Below are positions 32,325 through 43,336 of a stretch of 43,810 bases of DNA, piece by piece. A model generated the notes under the pieces. It searched no databases. It had not been told where the DNA came from and saw only the letters and a list, made by a program, of their open reading frames with translations. This DNA comes from Deltaproteobacteria bacterium Ga0077539 (lineage in GTDB: Bacteria > Myxococcota_A > Polyangia > Polyangiales > Ga0077539). Each line of letters opens with the position of its first letter. Position 1 is the stretch's first letter. Location: assembly GCA_001465015.1 (NCBI GenBank), contig LNEO01000039.1:1-43810 (forward strand), given 5' to 3'. The translations under genes were made by a program, and so were the position numbers.

Positions 32325-35300
32325 GTGTTGACAACGGAAGCTGCGGTGGATGTGCAGAGCCCCGTCGTTCAGGCGGTGGCTCGACTCAGTGATCGTGCGC
32401 TCGCGCGCCTCGTGGGCGCCAACGCGTACCTGCGTGGTCGCGTGTATGCGAGGCAATCGTGCGTTCACGCGCTCGCGGTGCTCGGCAACGAGGCCACGGG
32501 GCGCGTGCACGGCCGTGCGAGCGATCCCTACGACGTCAAAGTGAATCTCTCGGACGAGGGGGGGCTGACCAGTCAGTGCACGTGCCCCGCCTGGCGGGGA
32601 CCCGACCGTCATTGCAAACACGTGGCGGCTCTGCTCGTCGCTGTGCGCGACAAGGTGCGACCGCCGCGATCGCAGCAGGGCGAGGGCGCTGAGCGCGACT
32701 CGAGCGCGCCGCCGCCACCTGCGCCTGCCGCCCCCGTCAACACCCACAACGCCCGCCCGGCGAAGCCCAAAGAGAACGACCGCGGCAGGGATCGGCACGA
32801 TCGACGGGAGCAGAAGAACCGTCGTCGTGACGACATGGGTTCGGGGCGCGAAGTCGTCGTGATGGACCGCGGTGGACCGAGGGTCGTGAGCGCCGGAGGG
32901 CTCTCGACGGTTCAGTCGGTGTCCGCGTCATCCAACGCCCAAAACGAACAGCCTCGCGGGTTTGCCGCCTGGGTGCTCAACAACGATCCGCGCAAAGCGC
33001 CAGAGATCGAATACCGCATCCACGTTCGGTCCAACTCGCTCGCGATCACGCCGTACCTCGCCGAGTCGCGAACTCCCGTCGCTCCCGCGGACGCGATCGA
33101 TTTGCTCGGCGCCCTCGCGAGCGTCCATCGCCCCATCCTGCGCGTGCTCGCAAGGATTCACCCGAAGGGCGCCCGCGGCGCGCAGGTCGAAGCGCGCGGC
33201 GAAGACGCGGCAGACCTCGTCGCGAGGCTCAAGGGCCGTCGCGTGCTCGTCGAGCCGATGCTCATGGAGCTCCGGTACCTCGATGAGCCGCTCGTCCCGA
33301 GGATCGAGCTCGAGATGGTGCCGCCGTCGCACGTCCGCGTGCGCGCGGTGTTCGAGCGCAAGTCCGGCGATTCGAGGCGGTTCAACCTCAATCAGGGCCT
33401 CTGGCTCGAGGGCGATCCGGGCTGGCACCTCGATCCGATCCAAGGCGTCGCGCGGCCGCTCGGCGAGCACGTCACCTCGACGCTGCTCGAGCGCTTGCTC
33501 AAGACGCCCGCGATCACGCATCCCACCAACGACGTCGCCCGGCTGCTCAGCGAACACCTTCCCAAGGTGGCGCTCGCGTTCAACGCGCCGCTCCCAGACA
33601 TCCGCGCGATCGTCGACGAGATCGACGTCGCTCCGAAGTTCGTGATGCGGGCGGCCGGGGATCTGACCCGCGTCGTCGGCACGCTCGACGTGAAGTACGG
33701 CGAGCACGAGTTTCCCGTTCCTCCCGTCGAGCTCCCGCCGCCGCTCGTCATCCTGCAGGCCGACGGTCCGCGGCCGAAGTGCTTGCGGCGCGACGTCGGA
33801 GCGGAGCGCCTCGCGGTCAACATGCTGCTCGAGGGCGGACTCGAAGTGACCGACGATTTTCGGGCGTTTCAAGCGACCGAAGACAAGGCCGTCAAGTTCT
33901 GGAGCGAGTGCGTTCCGTCGTTGCCGCGCGATTGGGACAAGTACGTCCCCGAGCACATGGCGAACGTGAAGGTGCGCGTCGCGCCCGTCACGCCGCGGGC
34001 CCGCGTGTCGTCTGGCGTCGACTGGTTGTCGGTCGACGTGGACTTCACGAGCGAAGGCAGCAAAGCAGCCGAAGAGGACCTACGACGCGCGCTCGAAATG
34101 GGTCACAAGCTCGTTCGCCTCGAGGACGGTTCGTTCGCGCGCATCGAGGGCCTCCAAGTGCAGGAGGTGCTCTCCCGCCTGCAAGAGATCCATCAGAACG
34201 GAAAGGGTCAGCTCCCGCTCTCGCAGGCTGGTCGCGTCCAGGACCTCCTCTCGACGCTCGGTCAGCGCGCCGACGTCGGCAAGAGCACGAAGGACTTCTT
34301 CGCCGCGCTCGGCGAGCACAAGGTCGAAGCCGTCGAGCTTCCGAAGGACCTCGACGCGACGATGCGCCCGTACCAGCATGAGGGCTTCTCGTGGCTGGCC
34401 TACCTGTATCGCACGGGCACCGGCGGCATCCTCGCCGACGACATGGGCCTCGGAAAGACGCTGCAAGCGATCGCGTTGCTCCTCTGGGTCAAGCGCTTGT
34501 CCGAGCCGTTCGTGGAGGAGGGCGACGAAGCCGCTCGCTCGAAGAGCGCGAAGAAGGGCGCCAAGAAGGCCGCCAAGGAAGCCTCGGTCGACGAGGACGA
34601 CGATGGCGCGAAGAAGGGCGCCAAGAAGGCCGCCAAAAAGGCCGCCAAGAAGAGCGAAGACGGCAGCCCCATCGCTGTGGGTCCTGTCGCAAAGCCGCTC
34701 GATCAAGGCGGGCCGCTCGCGCTGGTCGTCGCGCCGACGTCCGTCGTCGCGAACTGGGTGCGCGAGGTGCAGAAGTTCGCGCCCGCGTTGCGGGCCATCG
34801 CTTGGACCGGCGCAGATCGCGCCCAGTACAAGAGCGAGATCGAGCGCGCGGACGTCGTCGTGACGAGCTACGCGCTCGTGCGTCGGGACGAAGAGTTTCT
34901 CTCGTCGATCGACTGGGGCTACGTGATCCTCGACGAAGCGCAGTCCATCAAGAACCCCACCAGCGCCACGGCTCGCGCTGCGAAGAACATCAAGGGCAAG
35001 CGAAGGCTCGCGCTGACGGGCACGCCGATCGAGAATCGCCTCAGCGAAATCTGGTCGATCTTCGACTTCGTCTCCCCAGGGCTCTTGCCCGCGCTCGCTC
35101 AATTTGAAGAGCGCTACGCCCGCCCGATCGATCGCGGCGACGACGACGCGGCGAAGCGCCTTCGCTCGACGATTCACCCGTTCGTGCTGCGCAGGACCAA
35201 GAGCGAGGTCGCCCAGGATCTTCCAGAGAAGATCATCACCGAGCGGCTGTGCGAGATGCCCGTCGAGCAGTCCGCGGTCTACAAGACCGTGCTCAAGAGC

Positions 35301-35963
35301 GTGCGGGACACGATCATGGGCGAGGTCGAGGCCAACGGACTCGCGCGCTCGCAGCTGCAGATCCTCGCGGGCCTGACGCGGCTCCGTCAGGCGGCGTGCG
35401 ATCCGCGTCTGCTCGGCGTCACGGGTCCCTTCAACGACGAGACCTCGGGCAAGCTCGTCGCGCTGCGAGAGCTGATCAGCGAAGCGCAGCAGGGCGGGCA
35501 CCGCACGCTGGTGTTCTCGCAGTTCGTCTCGATGCTGCAGCTCATCAAGAAGGCGCTCGACGCCGACGGCGTCGCGTACGAGTACATCGACGGCGACACC
35601 AAGGATCGTCAGGCGCGCGTCGATCGCTTCAACAAGGACGACAAGGTTCCTGTGTTTCTCATCTCGCTCAAGGCGGGAGGCACGGGCCTCAACCTCACGG
35701 GCGCCGACACGGTGGTGCACTTCGATCCGTGGTGGAATCCGGCGGTCGAAGACCAGGCGACTGACCGCGCCCATCGCATCGGACAGACGCGCGTGGTGAC
35801 GGCGTATCGCTTCGTCGCCCGTGGCACGATCGAAGAGAAGATCCTCGAGCTCAGCGCGAAGAAGCGCGAGCTCGTCGAGAACGTGCTCGGTCAGGAGCAG
35901 GACGAGAAGGTCTCGGGCATCCTCACCCGCGCCGAGCTCGATCGCTTGTTCGCCGAAGACTGA
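32325..35963 (+). CDS. SNF2-family helicase with N-terminal SWIM zinc finger
   Basis: 1212 aa from GTG 32325 (TTG 32328 is next), with GGAG upstream. A SWIM finger at 85-99 (Cys85, Cys87, Cys97, His99) is followed by a Lys/Arg/Pro-rich linker and a region of 350 or so residues of the bacterial SNF2-associated type. The ATPase core has Walker A DDMGLGKT (705-712), the DEAQ box at 870-873, LTGTPIENRL, and the C-terminal QATDRAHRIGQTR. This is the bacterial Snf2 (HepA/RapA-related) group, which remodels protein-DNA or protein-RNA complexes. Between Walker A and the next motif sits a Lys/Ala-rich insert made of a duplicated 29-bp unit. The small hairpin after its stop may end the transcript. Confidence 0.95.
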   Translation: MLTTEAAVDVQSPVVQAVARLSDRALARLVGANAYLRGRVYARQSCVHALAVLGNEATGRVHGRASDPYDVKVNLSDEGGLTSQCTCPAWRGPDRHCKHVAALLVAVRDKVRPPRSQQGEGAERDSSAPPPPAPAAPVNTHNARPAKPKENDRGRDRHDRREQKNRRRDDMGSGREVVVMDRGGPRVVSAGGLSTVQSVSASSNAQNEQPRGFAAWVLNNDPRKAPEIEYRIHVRSNSLAITPYLAESRTPVAPADAIDLLGALASVHRPILRVLARIHPKGARGAQVEARGEDAADLVARLKGRRVLVEPMLMELRYLDEPLVPRIELEMVPPSHVRVRAVFERKSGDSRRFNLNQGLWLEGDPGWHLDPIQGVARPLGEHVTSTLLERLLKTPAITHPTNDVARLLSEHLPKVALAFNAPLPDIRAIVDEIDVAPKFVMRAAGDLTRVVGTLDVKYGEHEFPVPPVELPPPLVILQADGPRPKCLRRDVGAERLAVNMLLEGGLEVTDDFRAFQATEDKAVKFWSECVPSLPRDWDKYVPEHMANVKVRVAPVTPRARVSSGVDWLSVDVDFTSEGSKAAEEDLRRALEMGHKLVRLEDGSFARIEGLQVQEVLSRLQEIHQNGKGQLPLSQAGRVQDLLSTLGQRADVGKSTKDFFAALGEHKVEAVELPKDLDATMRPYQHEGFSWLAYLYRTGTGGILADDMGLGKTLQAIALLLWVKRLSEPFVEEGDEAARSKSAKKGAKKAAKEASVDEDDDGAKKGAKKAAKKAAKKSEDGSPIAVGPVAKPLDQGGPLALVVAPTSVVANWVREVQKFAPALRAIAWTGADRAQYKSEIERADVVVTSYALVRRDEEFLSSIDWGYVILDEAQSIKNPTSATARAAKNIKGKRRLALTGTPIENRLSEIWSIFDFVSPGLLPALAQFEERYARPIDRGDDDAAKRLRSTIHPFVLRRTKSEVAQDLPEKIITERLCEMPVEQSAVYKTVLKSVRDTIMGEVEANGLARSQLQILAGLTRLRQAACDPRLLGVTGPFNDETSGKLVALRELISEAQQGGHRTLVFSQFVSMLQLIKKALDADGVAYEYIDGDTKDRQARVDRFNKDDKVPVFLISLKAGGTGLNLTGADTVVHFDPWWNPAVEDQATDRAHRIGQTRVVTAYRFVARGTIEEKILELSAKKRELVENVLGQEQDEKVSGILTRAELDRLFAED
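34548..34636 (+). repeat. Duplicated 29-bp unit coding Lys/Ala-rich insert
   Basis: Nucleotides 34548-34576 recur exactly at 34608-34636, 60 bp (20 codons) apart, both coding AKKGAKKAAK. Further AAKK copies follow. The two copies flank an acidic segment (SVDEDDDG). It keeps frame and sits inside the helicase motor domain. Confidence 0.85.
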
Positions 35964-35965
35964 GC

Positions 35966-35979
35966 GGCCCGTTCGGGCC
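35966..35979 (+). terminator. Small GC hairpin between converging helicase and acyl-CoA ligase genes
   Basis: GGCCC (35966-35970) pairs with GGGCC (35975-35979) around GTTC, three bases after the helicase stop. It lacks a T-run and may be a weak bidirectional terminator for the converging genes. Confidence 0.3.
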
Positions 35980-36063
35980 ACTAACGGGGGGCGCAGCAGC
36001 GCAGAACGGTGCGATGCGTCGCCGACCGAACGCTTCGCGCGAGCCCCGGTGCTCGAGCGAGCG

Positions 36064-37875
<1,812 letters not shown>

Positions 37876-37974
37876 CGAATGCACTGCCTCCGTCGGGACT
37901 GATTCGACCGGGAAAGTAGTCGATTTCGTGTCCCACGGGGCGACGATCGCCGAACTTCAGCGGGTTCGCTCCCG

Positions 37975-39000
37975 TCAGTCGTCGCGACCGCCCGCGTCGG
38001 GGTCGAGCACGCGTTCGAGCACGACTGCCGTGATTCGCACGGCGGGAACGACCGATCCGTAGTCGATCCGCGTCGGGCCGATCACGCCGATCGCCCCGCC
38101 AGCGACCGGCGCGGCGACGACCGAGAGCGAGCCCGCTTCGGTGATCTCGTCTTCGGCGCCGATCAACACCTGAATGCCCGGCGTCGCGATCGCGCGGTCG
38201 ATGAGCTGAACCAGCAAGGCCTTGTCTTCGAGCGTTCGAAGCGCGCTCCTCGCGCGGTCGATATCTGCAAATTCAGCGCGCTGAATGAGCTGCGCGGTCC
38301 CTTCGACCAGCACCTCGGCGGGCTGCTCGCTCTTGGCGAGCGCTCGCTCTCCGAGCGTGAGGGCCAGTCGGAGACGCGCGTCGGCGACGGCCCGCTCGGT
38401 GTCGAGCTGCTGACTCAACGTCGCGCGAACCTGGCTCAGGGTCTTGCCGGCGACGATCGGAGTCAGGATGTTGTTGGCGCGCTCGAGGTCGCCCGAGCTC
38501 ACGGGGTGATCGGTGCGAAGGACGCGATTTTGCACGGTTCCCTCGCTGCCGACGAGGACGGCGAGGATCTCGTTGGACCGCAGCGAGATAAACCGGAGCT
38601 CCTTGAGTGTTCGGTCGCTCGAGGGCGACGCCATCACGATCGACGCGACGCCAGAGACGTCCGCGAGCAGCTTGCTCGTGACGCGGAGCGCCGCTTCGGG
38701 CCCGGGCTCGATCGCTTGAAATCTCGCCTCGATGTTCGCGCGCAGCTCCGCGGGTAGCTCGACCGCGGCGAGCAGGGCGTCGACGAACACGCGCAGCGCG
38801 CGTTCGGTCGGGATTCTCCCGGCGCTCGTGTGCGGCTTGTGGAGATATCCCTGACCTTCGAGCTCCGCGAGGACCGCGCGAATGGACGCGCTCGAGAGCT
38901 CCATTTCTCTCGCGAGCGCGCTCGACGCGACAGGTTCTCCCGTCGCGATGAACTCCGAAACGAGGGCGAACAAGATCCGTCGTCCGCGAGGCGAAAGCAT
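37975..39000 (-). CDS. hrcA: Heat-inducible transcription repressor HrcA
   Basis: 341 aa from ATG 39000; GTG 39009 adds three residues. The winged-helix N-terminus (RILFALVSEFIATGEPVASSALAREMELSSASIRAVLAELE split over residues 8-50) is followed by the signature GYLHKPHTSAGRIPTERALRVFVD. The GAF-like middle and the C-terminal IGVIGPTRIDYGSVVPAVRITAVVLE are typical. HrcA represses chaperone operons by binding CIRCE (TTAGCACTC inverted repeat). I find no CIRCE in the window, and no grpE, dnaK or groEL gene next to it; so its targets lie elsewhere. It runs toward the acyl-CoA ligase on the same strand. Confidence 0.95.
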   Translation of the reverse strand: MLSPRGRRILFALVSEFIATGEPVASSALAREMELSSASIRAVLAELEGQGYLHKPHTSAGRIPTERALRVFVDALLAAVELPAELRANIEARFQAIEPGPEAALRVTSKLLADVSGVASIVMASPSSDRTLKELRFISLRSNEILAVLVGSEGTVQNRVLRTDHPVSSGDLERANNILTPIVAGKTLSQVRATLSQQLDTERAVADARLRLALTLGERALAKSEQPAEVLVEGTAQLIQRAEFADIDRARSALRTLEDKALLVQLIDRAIATPGIQVLIGAEDEITEAGSLSVVAAPVAGGAIGVIGPTRIDYGSVVPAVRITAVVLERVLDPDAGGRDD

Positions 39001-39149
39001 GGCTGCCACAGTCTACGAGCAGAAAGCAGCAGTGTGCCCGAGCAAACACAGGAACCGCCGACGGGGCGCAATCGAGGGTTGAGCGCCGAAATGCACGCGT
39101 GATACGGTCCCGCCCGCGCGAACGATTTCGTCGCGGAGGCCAACACACG

Positions 39150-39833
39150 ATGCGCATCACCTGGCTCGCCCTCTCGGGACTCGTCGCTGGCACGGTACTC
39201 GCCGTCGCCTGCGGCGGTGAGAGCAAGCTCAACGTCACTGTCGAAGAGGGATCCACTGCTCGGAGGGCCAACCTGCCCGCGGTTCCGACCCTTCCCCCGC
39301 CGCCGCCGGCGCACCCCTCAGGTTCGACCGAGATCTTCACGGTCTATGGCGTCCGCCACTTTGCGGCGAAAAACTGGACCAAGCGCGTCCAGGTGCGTGG
39401 CTTCATTGTGAAGGTTCACGAGGAGTTCGTGCCGAACGCCAACCCGCAGCGCTTGTGCCTCGAGCGCGACCACTGCAACGAAGAGCGCCCGCACGTGTTT
39501 CTCGCGGACAGCGCCACCGAGCAGGACCCCGAGAAATGGATCCAGGTCACGGGCTACGCGCAGTTTCAGTACGAGGTCCTCGACGCGCAGCGCGCCGCGC
39601 GCAGCGGCCGTCCCGCGCCGCCGCCGCAGGGCGCGCAGCTCGGAGCGATGGCTCCGCCGACGATTCCTCCGGACTTCTTCAAGGGTGCCCAGGTGACGGT
39701 GACGGGCGAGTTCGTCCGCCGGGCGCCCAATGGACAGGCCGACTCGCGCGGATTGCTCAACTTCCGCAGCCACACGACGGACACGCCTTCGCCCGACGAT
39801 CCCGCGGCGCGCCGCGCAGCAGGCGGACGCTGA
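39150..39833 (+). CDS. Lipoprotein of unknown function
   Basis: 227 aa from ATG 39150, with GGAGG 11 bases upstream. The leader (MRITWLALSGLVAGTVLAVACGG) ends in lipobox AVAC (Cys21). A proline-rich linker (PTLPPPPPAHPSGS) leads to a beta-rich domain: FTVYGVRHFAAKNWTKRVQVRG, then NPQRLCLERDHCNEERPHVFLAD, EKWIQVTGYAQFQYEVLD and GAQVTVTGEFVRRAPNG. Two Cys, in RLCLERDHC, may be a disulfide. The shape recalls an OB-fold or nucleic-acid-like beta barrel with repeated V-x-V-x-G strands, but I recognise no family. It converges with the kinase gene, 33 bp between the stops. Confidence 0.8.
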   Translation: MRITWLALSGLVAGTVLAVACGGESKLNVTVEEGSTARRANLPAVPTLPPPPPAHPSGSTEIFTVYGVRHFAAKNWTKRVQVRGFIVKVHEEFVPNANPQRLCLERDHCNEERPHVFLADSATEQDPEKWIQVTGYAQFQYEVLDAQRAARSGRPAPPPQGAQLGAMAPPTIPPDFFKGAQVTVTGEFVRRAPNGQADSRGLLNFRSHTTDTPSPDDPAARRAAGGR

Positions 39834-39866
39834 TCCATCCGACGACGGCCTCGAGCGCCTCTCGCG

Positions 39867-41141
39867 TTAGCGCATGATCGCGACGATCGCGAGCACGCTG
39901 ACCACGACGACGACCGCGACGCTCCCGACGATCATCGCGCTTCGAGTGCCTGCTGAGCTGGGCTGTGCCGGCGGTTCGCTGGCGATCGCGTGCTCGATGA
40001 CCTCAGGCGTGACGCGGGCGACCGCGACCTTCTTGGTCTCGTCGTCCTGTTTGCTCTTCGGCGGGCTCGCGGGCGGCTTGCTCTTGGGCAGCTCGAGCTG
40101 CGCGACGCGTGCGCTCTCGTCGGGGTCGGGCGTGTTGGGGGGCGGGATGTCCGTCGGCGCAAACGCCATCGACGACCGCGACGGCGCCGGGACGCTGGGG
40201 ACCGGCGGAGCGTCGAACGTCGGCTCGATCGACGTCGGAGCGCGGCGTCGATCGGGAGCGGCGACCCACGGCGTTGGCCCGCCGTCCGCGTAGGGCTCGA
40301 GCACGTCACACAGCGCGTCCATCGACGGCCAGCGCGCCTCGGGGTCGCGCGCGAGCGCGCGGGCGATGATGTCGCCGAGCGGCACCGGAATCTCGGGCAG
40401 CGCGATCGCAAGATTTGGCGGGTCGGTCGTGGCCTTGGCCATCGCCAGCGTGGGGAGGTTCTTCGCTGAAAAGGGCGGCATTTTCGCGATGCATTCCCAG
40501 AGCACGCACCCGAACGCGTACTGATCGGCCTCGGGTCCGACGTCGCGTGAAGCGCCGATTTGCTCGGGCGCCATGTACATCGGGGTGCCCAGCGTCGCGC
40601 CGGTACGCGTCAATCGCTCGCGATTGTTGCGGATCTTCGCGACCCCGAAATCGAGGAGCTTCGGCGTCGGCTCCAAAGCGCCCTCTTCGCGGGCCACCAG
40701 GATGTTCTCGGGCTTGACGTCGCGATGAACGAAGCCGCGTTGATGAGCGAACGCGAGCGCGCGCCCGATCGGAAGAAGCGCTCGCAACACGACGCTCGGG
40801 CTCGCGTCCGGAAGGGCGGCGCGCCACTCGCGAAGCGTCGCGCCTTCGAGAAATTCCATCACGAGAAACGTTCGCCCCGCGTCCGATCCGTAGTCGCTGA
40901 CCTCGACGATGTTTCGGTGTCGCGCCTCGTTGACCGCGCGCGCCTCGTTGAGAAATCGCTGCGCGCCTTCGCTGTCGAGCACGTCGGGATGCAACATCTT
41001 CAGCGCGACCTTGCGGTTGATCTCCGTGTGCATCGCTTCGTACACGACGCCCATGCCGCCCTCTGCGAGCAGCGTGCGGATCTCGTATCTTCCGCCGATC
41101 TTCTTTCCGATCAGCTCATGGGGTGCAGGCGCGGATGGCAC
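39867..41141 (-). CDS. Membrane-anchored Ser/Thr protein kinase in a gliding-type ABC transporter operon
   Basis: 424 aa from GTG 41141, supported by AGGAGG at 41148-41153. Catalytic residues: loop AEGGMGVV (26-33), Lys48, Asp141 (HRDVKPEN), DFG Asp164, and YMAPEQ. A Pro/Ser/Lys-rich linker of about 100 residues leads to a single C-terminal transmembrane helix (IVGSVAVVVVVSVLAIVAIM) that ends the protein, so there is no extracellular sensor. The first 26 bases of the gene lie inside the DUF4340 gene, read in another frame, showing co-transcription with the transporter-associated genes. A role in controlling that transporter or its partner by phosphorylation is inferred from this arrangement only. 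Confidence 0.93.
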   Translation of the reverse strand: MPSAPAPHELIGKKIGGRYEIRTLLAEGGMGVVYEAMHTEINRKVALKMLHPDVLDSEGAQRFLNEARAVNEARHRNIVEVSDYGSDAGRTFLVMEFLEGATLREWRAALPDASPSVVLRALLPIGRALAFAHQRGFVHRDVKPENILVAREEGALEPTPKLLDFGVAKIRNNRERLTRTGATLGTPMYMAPEQIGASRDVGPEADQYAFGCVLWECIAKMPPFSAKNLPTLAMAKATTDPPNLAIALPEIPVPLGDIIARALARDPEARWPSMDALCDVLEPYADGGPTPWVAAPDRRRAPTSIEPTFDAPPVPSVPAPSRSSMAFAPTDIPPPNTPDPDESARVAQLELPKSKPPASPPKSKQDDETKKVAVARVTPEVIEHAIASEPPAQPSSAGTRSAMIVGSVAVVVVVSVLAIVAIMR

Positions 41142-43302
41142 GCGAGACCTCCTCGGACACGCTTGCGGTGCCGTCGATTGCGTCGACGCGAGCGTAGACC
41201 CCAGACGGGCTCCCTGCGAACTCCCTTCCGACGGTGATTCGATGAATTCGCATCCCGCCGTCCCCCCCTACGGAAATGGCCACAGAAGCCTCGCCGAGGC
41301 CGGCGTTGGCCGGCGGCGGTCCGTAGCCGAACACCCTCGGCGCGCGCACCGACGAGAGCGTCTCGAGCAGCGCCTCGACCCGTGATCGATCGAAGGAAGC
41401 TCCCCCGTCGATGCGCCAGCCGTTGCCCTCGCGACGCAGCGTGAGCCGCGGCCCGTTCGCTTGCACGCACTCGACCCTCTGCGCTGCGGCCCGGTCGAAC
41501 GAGAGGATCTCTCGCTCGAGGTGGGGCTGCCAGAGCTCATCGATCACGCTCTGCGCGAGCACGAACACTCCCGGCTTCTCTGCGAGCTTCGCGTAGCGCC
41601 CGCCGGTCGCGACGACGGCGCCGAGCAGGACCGTGTACTCGCGGACCCGCGCGGGACCGCCATCGGTTCCCGCGTCCTCTGTCGCGACCCCCGCGCCCTC
41701 GAAGCGCGCGACCATCCGCGCCGCGGGGCGATCGAGGCCGTGCTCGGGACGGGTCTCGAGCGACACCCAGCGCTGCGCGTCGAGCGACGCGAGGCGCTCT
41801 GCCACCGTGCGCATCACGAGCGGATCGGCGCCGGCCGAAATCGGGTGCACGAGCGACCAACGACCCGCGTCCCTGGTGGCTTCGTCGCGAAATCCGAGAC
41901 CGTCGGTCACGAGCGCGCGCAGCTCTTCGGGCACATCGCGGATGACGGCCGAGGCTCGAAAGCGCGCCGCGTCGACAAAGAGCGTCGAGTCCGCGCTGTT
42001 GGCCAACGCGAGGATCGTCTGCTCGCCTTCGCGACGGACGTAGACATGATCGTCGTCGCGCGCTCCCACCTCGATGCGCTCGCGTCCTTCGACGCCGGTC
42101 CGCGTGATTTCGATCCAGCGCGAAGGGGCCGCGAGGCCTCGCGCTTGCGCTTGGGTCGCGTCCTCGCGGGACTCGACGCGAAGCGCGGCGAGGGCGTCGA
42201 GCCAGTTGTTGACGCTGTCGAAATCGCCGGCTCCTGGCGCGCCTTCGAGCCGCCAGGTCTCTCCCGACCTCCGCGCGGTCACGTCACCGGATGCGCTGTG
42301 AAGCACGATGCGCTCGACCTCGTCGGGCCGCGTCGCGAGCAGCGTGTTGTCTCGAAGCTGTTCGACGGGCCGCGTCGCGTTCTCGAGCGACGTCCGCGAG
42401 ACGCAGGCCAACGCGCTCGAGTCGTCTCTTCGCACGACCACTTCGTCCGAGTGTCCGGGGCACTGCCCTCCGTACCGAATCACCAGGCTGGGACGGCTCG
42501 CGCGCGTGACGGTCATGGTCGCCGACGGCGCGTCGAGCCCGTGTCGCGCGAGCGTTTGCGGCGTCGCCTCGTCTTCGAGAAACCGCGTGGCCCGCAGCTC
42601 GCGAAGGTCGCCGAGCAGCGCTTCGATCGCGGCGCGAGACGCTCGTTCTCCGCGGTCGACTCGCCAGACCGATCCCGCTCCAGGCTGCTTGTCGAGCGAG
42701 ACCGTCGAGCCCGGCCGCGTGAGCTCGATGCGCGAGACGCGATCGACCTCGACCTCCACCAGGTTGCGCGAGCGGAGGTCCCGCGCGCGGACGAGAAAGG
42801 CGTCGGCGACAGACCTGGGGACCACGTAGCCCTTCTGCTCGAACTCGACGTACACCGCGCGCTCGTCGCGGACGTCGGCGCCGATCGTGAATCGCGTCGT
42901 GCCCGAGGCGCTCGAGTCGTGGAGCGTCACCCGCGCGCGCGGCGCGTCGAGGCCGAACTGCCTCCGCGTCGTCGCGTCGAGGGCTCCGAGCGCGCGCGTA
43001 GGCTGCGCGAACTCGGCCTCGTTGAGCATGCGCTCGACCTCGGTGTCGTCCGCTTCGTTGCTGCGGCCGTTGACCTCGACGACCCAGCGCGCGCCGTCCT
43101 TTCGGCAGGTGAATCGCTCGATCCCGCGGTCGACCTCGACCCGCTGCACTTGATCGCGGCGAAGCGCCGTGAAAACACGGGCGCGACGCTCGTCGCGCAC
43201 GACGTCGGGGACCTGCTTGTTGGACCACCACAGCGCCGCGGCGCCGATGATCACGAGGCCGGAGAGCCACCCCGTCGTTCGAAGCTGAGCCTTGCTAGCC
43301 AT
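41116..43302 (-). CDS. DUF4340 protein, ABC transporter-associated
   Basis: 728 aa from ATG 43302. One transmembrane helix near the N-terminus (GWLSGLVIIGAAALWW) is followed by repeated DUF4340-like beta/alpha units in the periplasm: VFTALRRDQVQRVEVDRG, RFTIGADVRDERAVYVEFEQKGYVVPRSV, and later YTVLLGAVVATGGRYAKLAEKPGVFVLAQSVIDEL. The family stands next to GldG-like and ABC-2 permease genes, a complex tied to gliding motility in Flavobacteria and present in myxobacteria with less clear use. Length near 730 aa means three DUF4340-type repeats rather than one. The kinase gene starts within its last 26 bases. Confidence 0.9.
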   Translation of the reverse strand: MASKAQLRTTGWLSGLVIIGAAALWWSNKQVPDVVRDERRARVFTALRRDQVQRVEVDRGIERFTCRKDGARWVVEVNGRSNEADDTEVERMLNEAEFAQPTRALGALDATTRRQFGLDAPRARVTLHDSSASGTTRFTIGADVRDERAVYVEFEQKGYVVPRSVADAFLVRARDLRSRNLVEVEVDRVSRIELTRPGSTVSLDKQPGAGSVWRVDRGERASRAAIEALLGDLRELRATRFLEDEATPQTLARHGLDAPSATMTVTRASRPSLVIRYGGQCPGHSDEVVVRRDDSSALACVSRTSLENATRPVEQLRDNTLLATRPDEVERIVLHSASGDVTARRSGETWRLEGAPGAGDFDSVNNWLDALAALRVESREDATQAQARGLAAPSRWIEITRTGVEGRERIEVGARDDDHVYVRREGEQTILALANSADSTLFVDAARFRASAVIRDVPEELRALVTDGLGFRDEATRDAGRWSLVHPISAGADPLVMRTVAERLASLDAQRWVSLETRPEHGLDRPAARMVARFEGAGVATEDAGTDGGPARVREYTVLLGAVVATGGRYAKLAEKPGVFVLAQSVIDELWQPHLEREILSFDRAAAQRVECVQANGPRLTLRREGNGWRIDGGASFDRSRVEALLETLSSVRAPRVFGYGPPPANAGLGEASVAISVGGDGGMRIHRITVGREFAGSPSGVYARVDAIDGTASVSEEVSRAIRACTP
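41148..41153 (-). promoter_or_regulatory. Shine-Dalgarno AGGAGG of the kinase, inside the DUF4340 gene
   Basis: Perfect AGGAGG (CCTCCT on the plus strand) six bases before GTG 41141. It decides the kinase start and lies within the coding sequence of the preceding gene, so the kinase can initiate independently. Confidence 0.85.
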
Positions 43303-43336
43303 CGGTCATCCCGTCGAGAATCGAATTTACACACAC

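Noticed and set aside
32162..32392. 76-codon frame with two CxxC pairs (CDVC and CGGC), zinc-ribbon-like
   Set aside because: Overlaps the start of the SNF2 gene, has no good ribosome binding site, and the Cys pairs are too few to exclude chance in an unconserved frame.
34548..34636. Possible mobile or CRISPR repeat
   Set aside because: The 29-bp copies keep frame inside a coding sequence and encode a Lys-rich linker.
39001..39149. CIRCE operator for HrcA
   Set aside because: No TTAGCACTC-N9-GAGTGCTAA-like inverted repeat is present here or elsewhere in the window.
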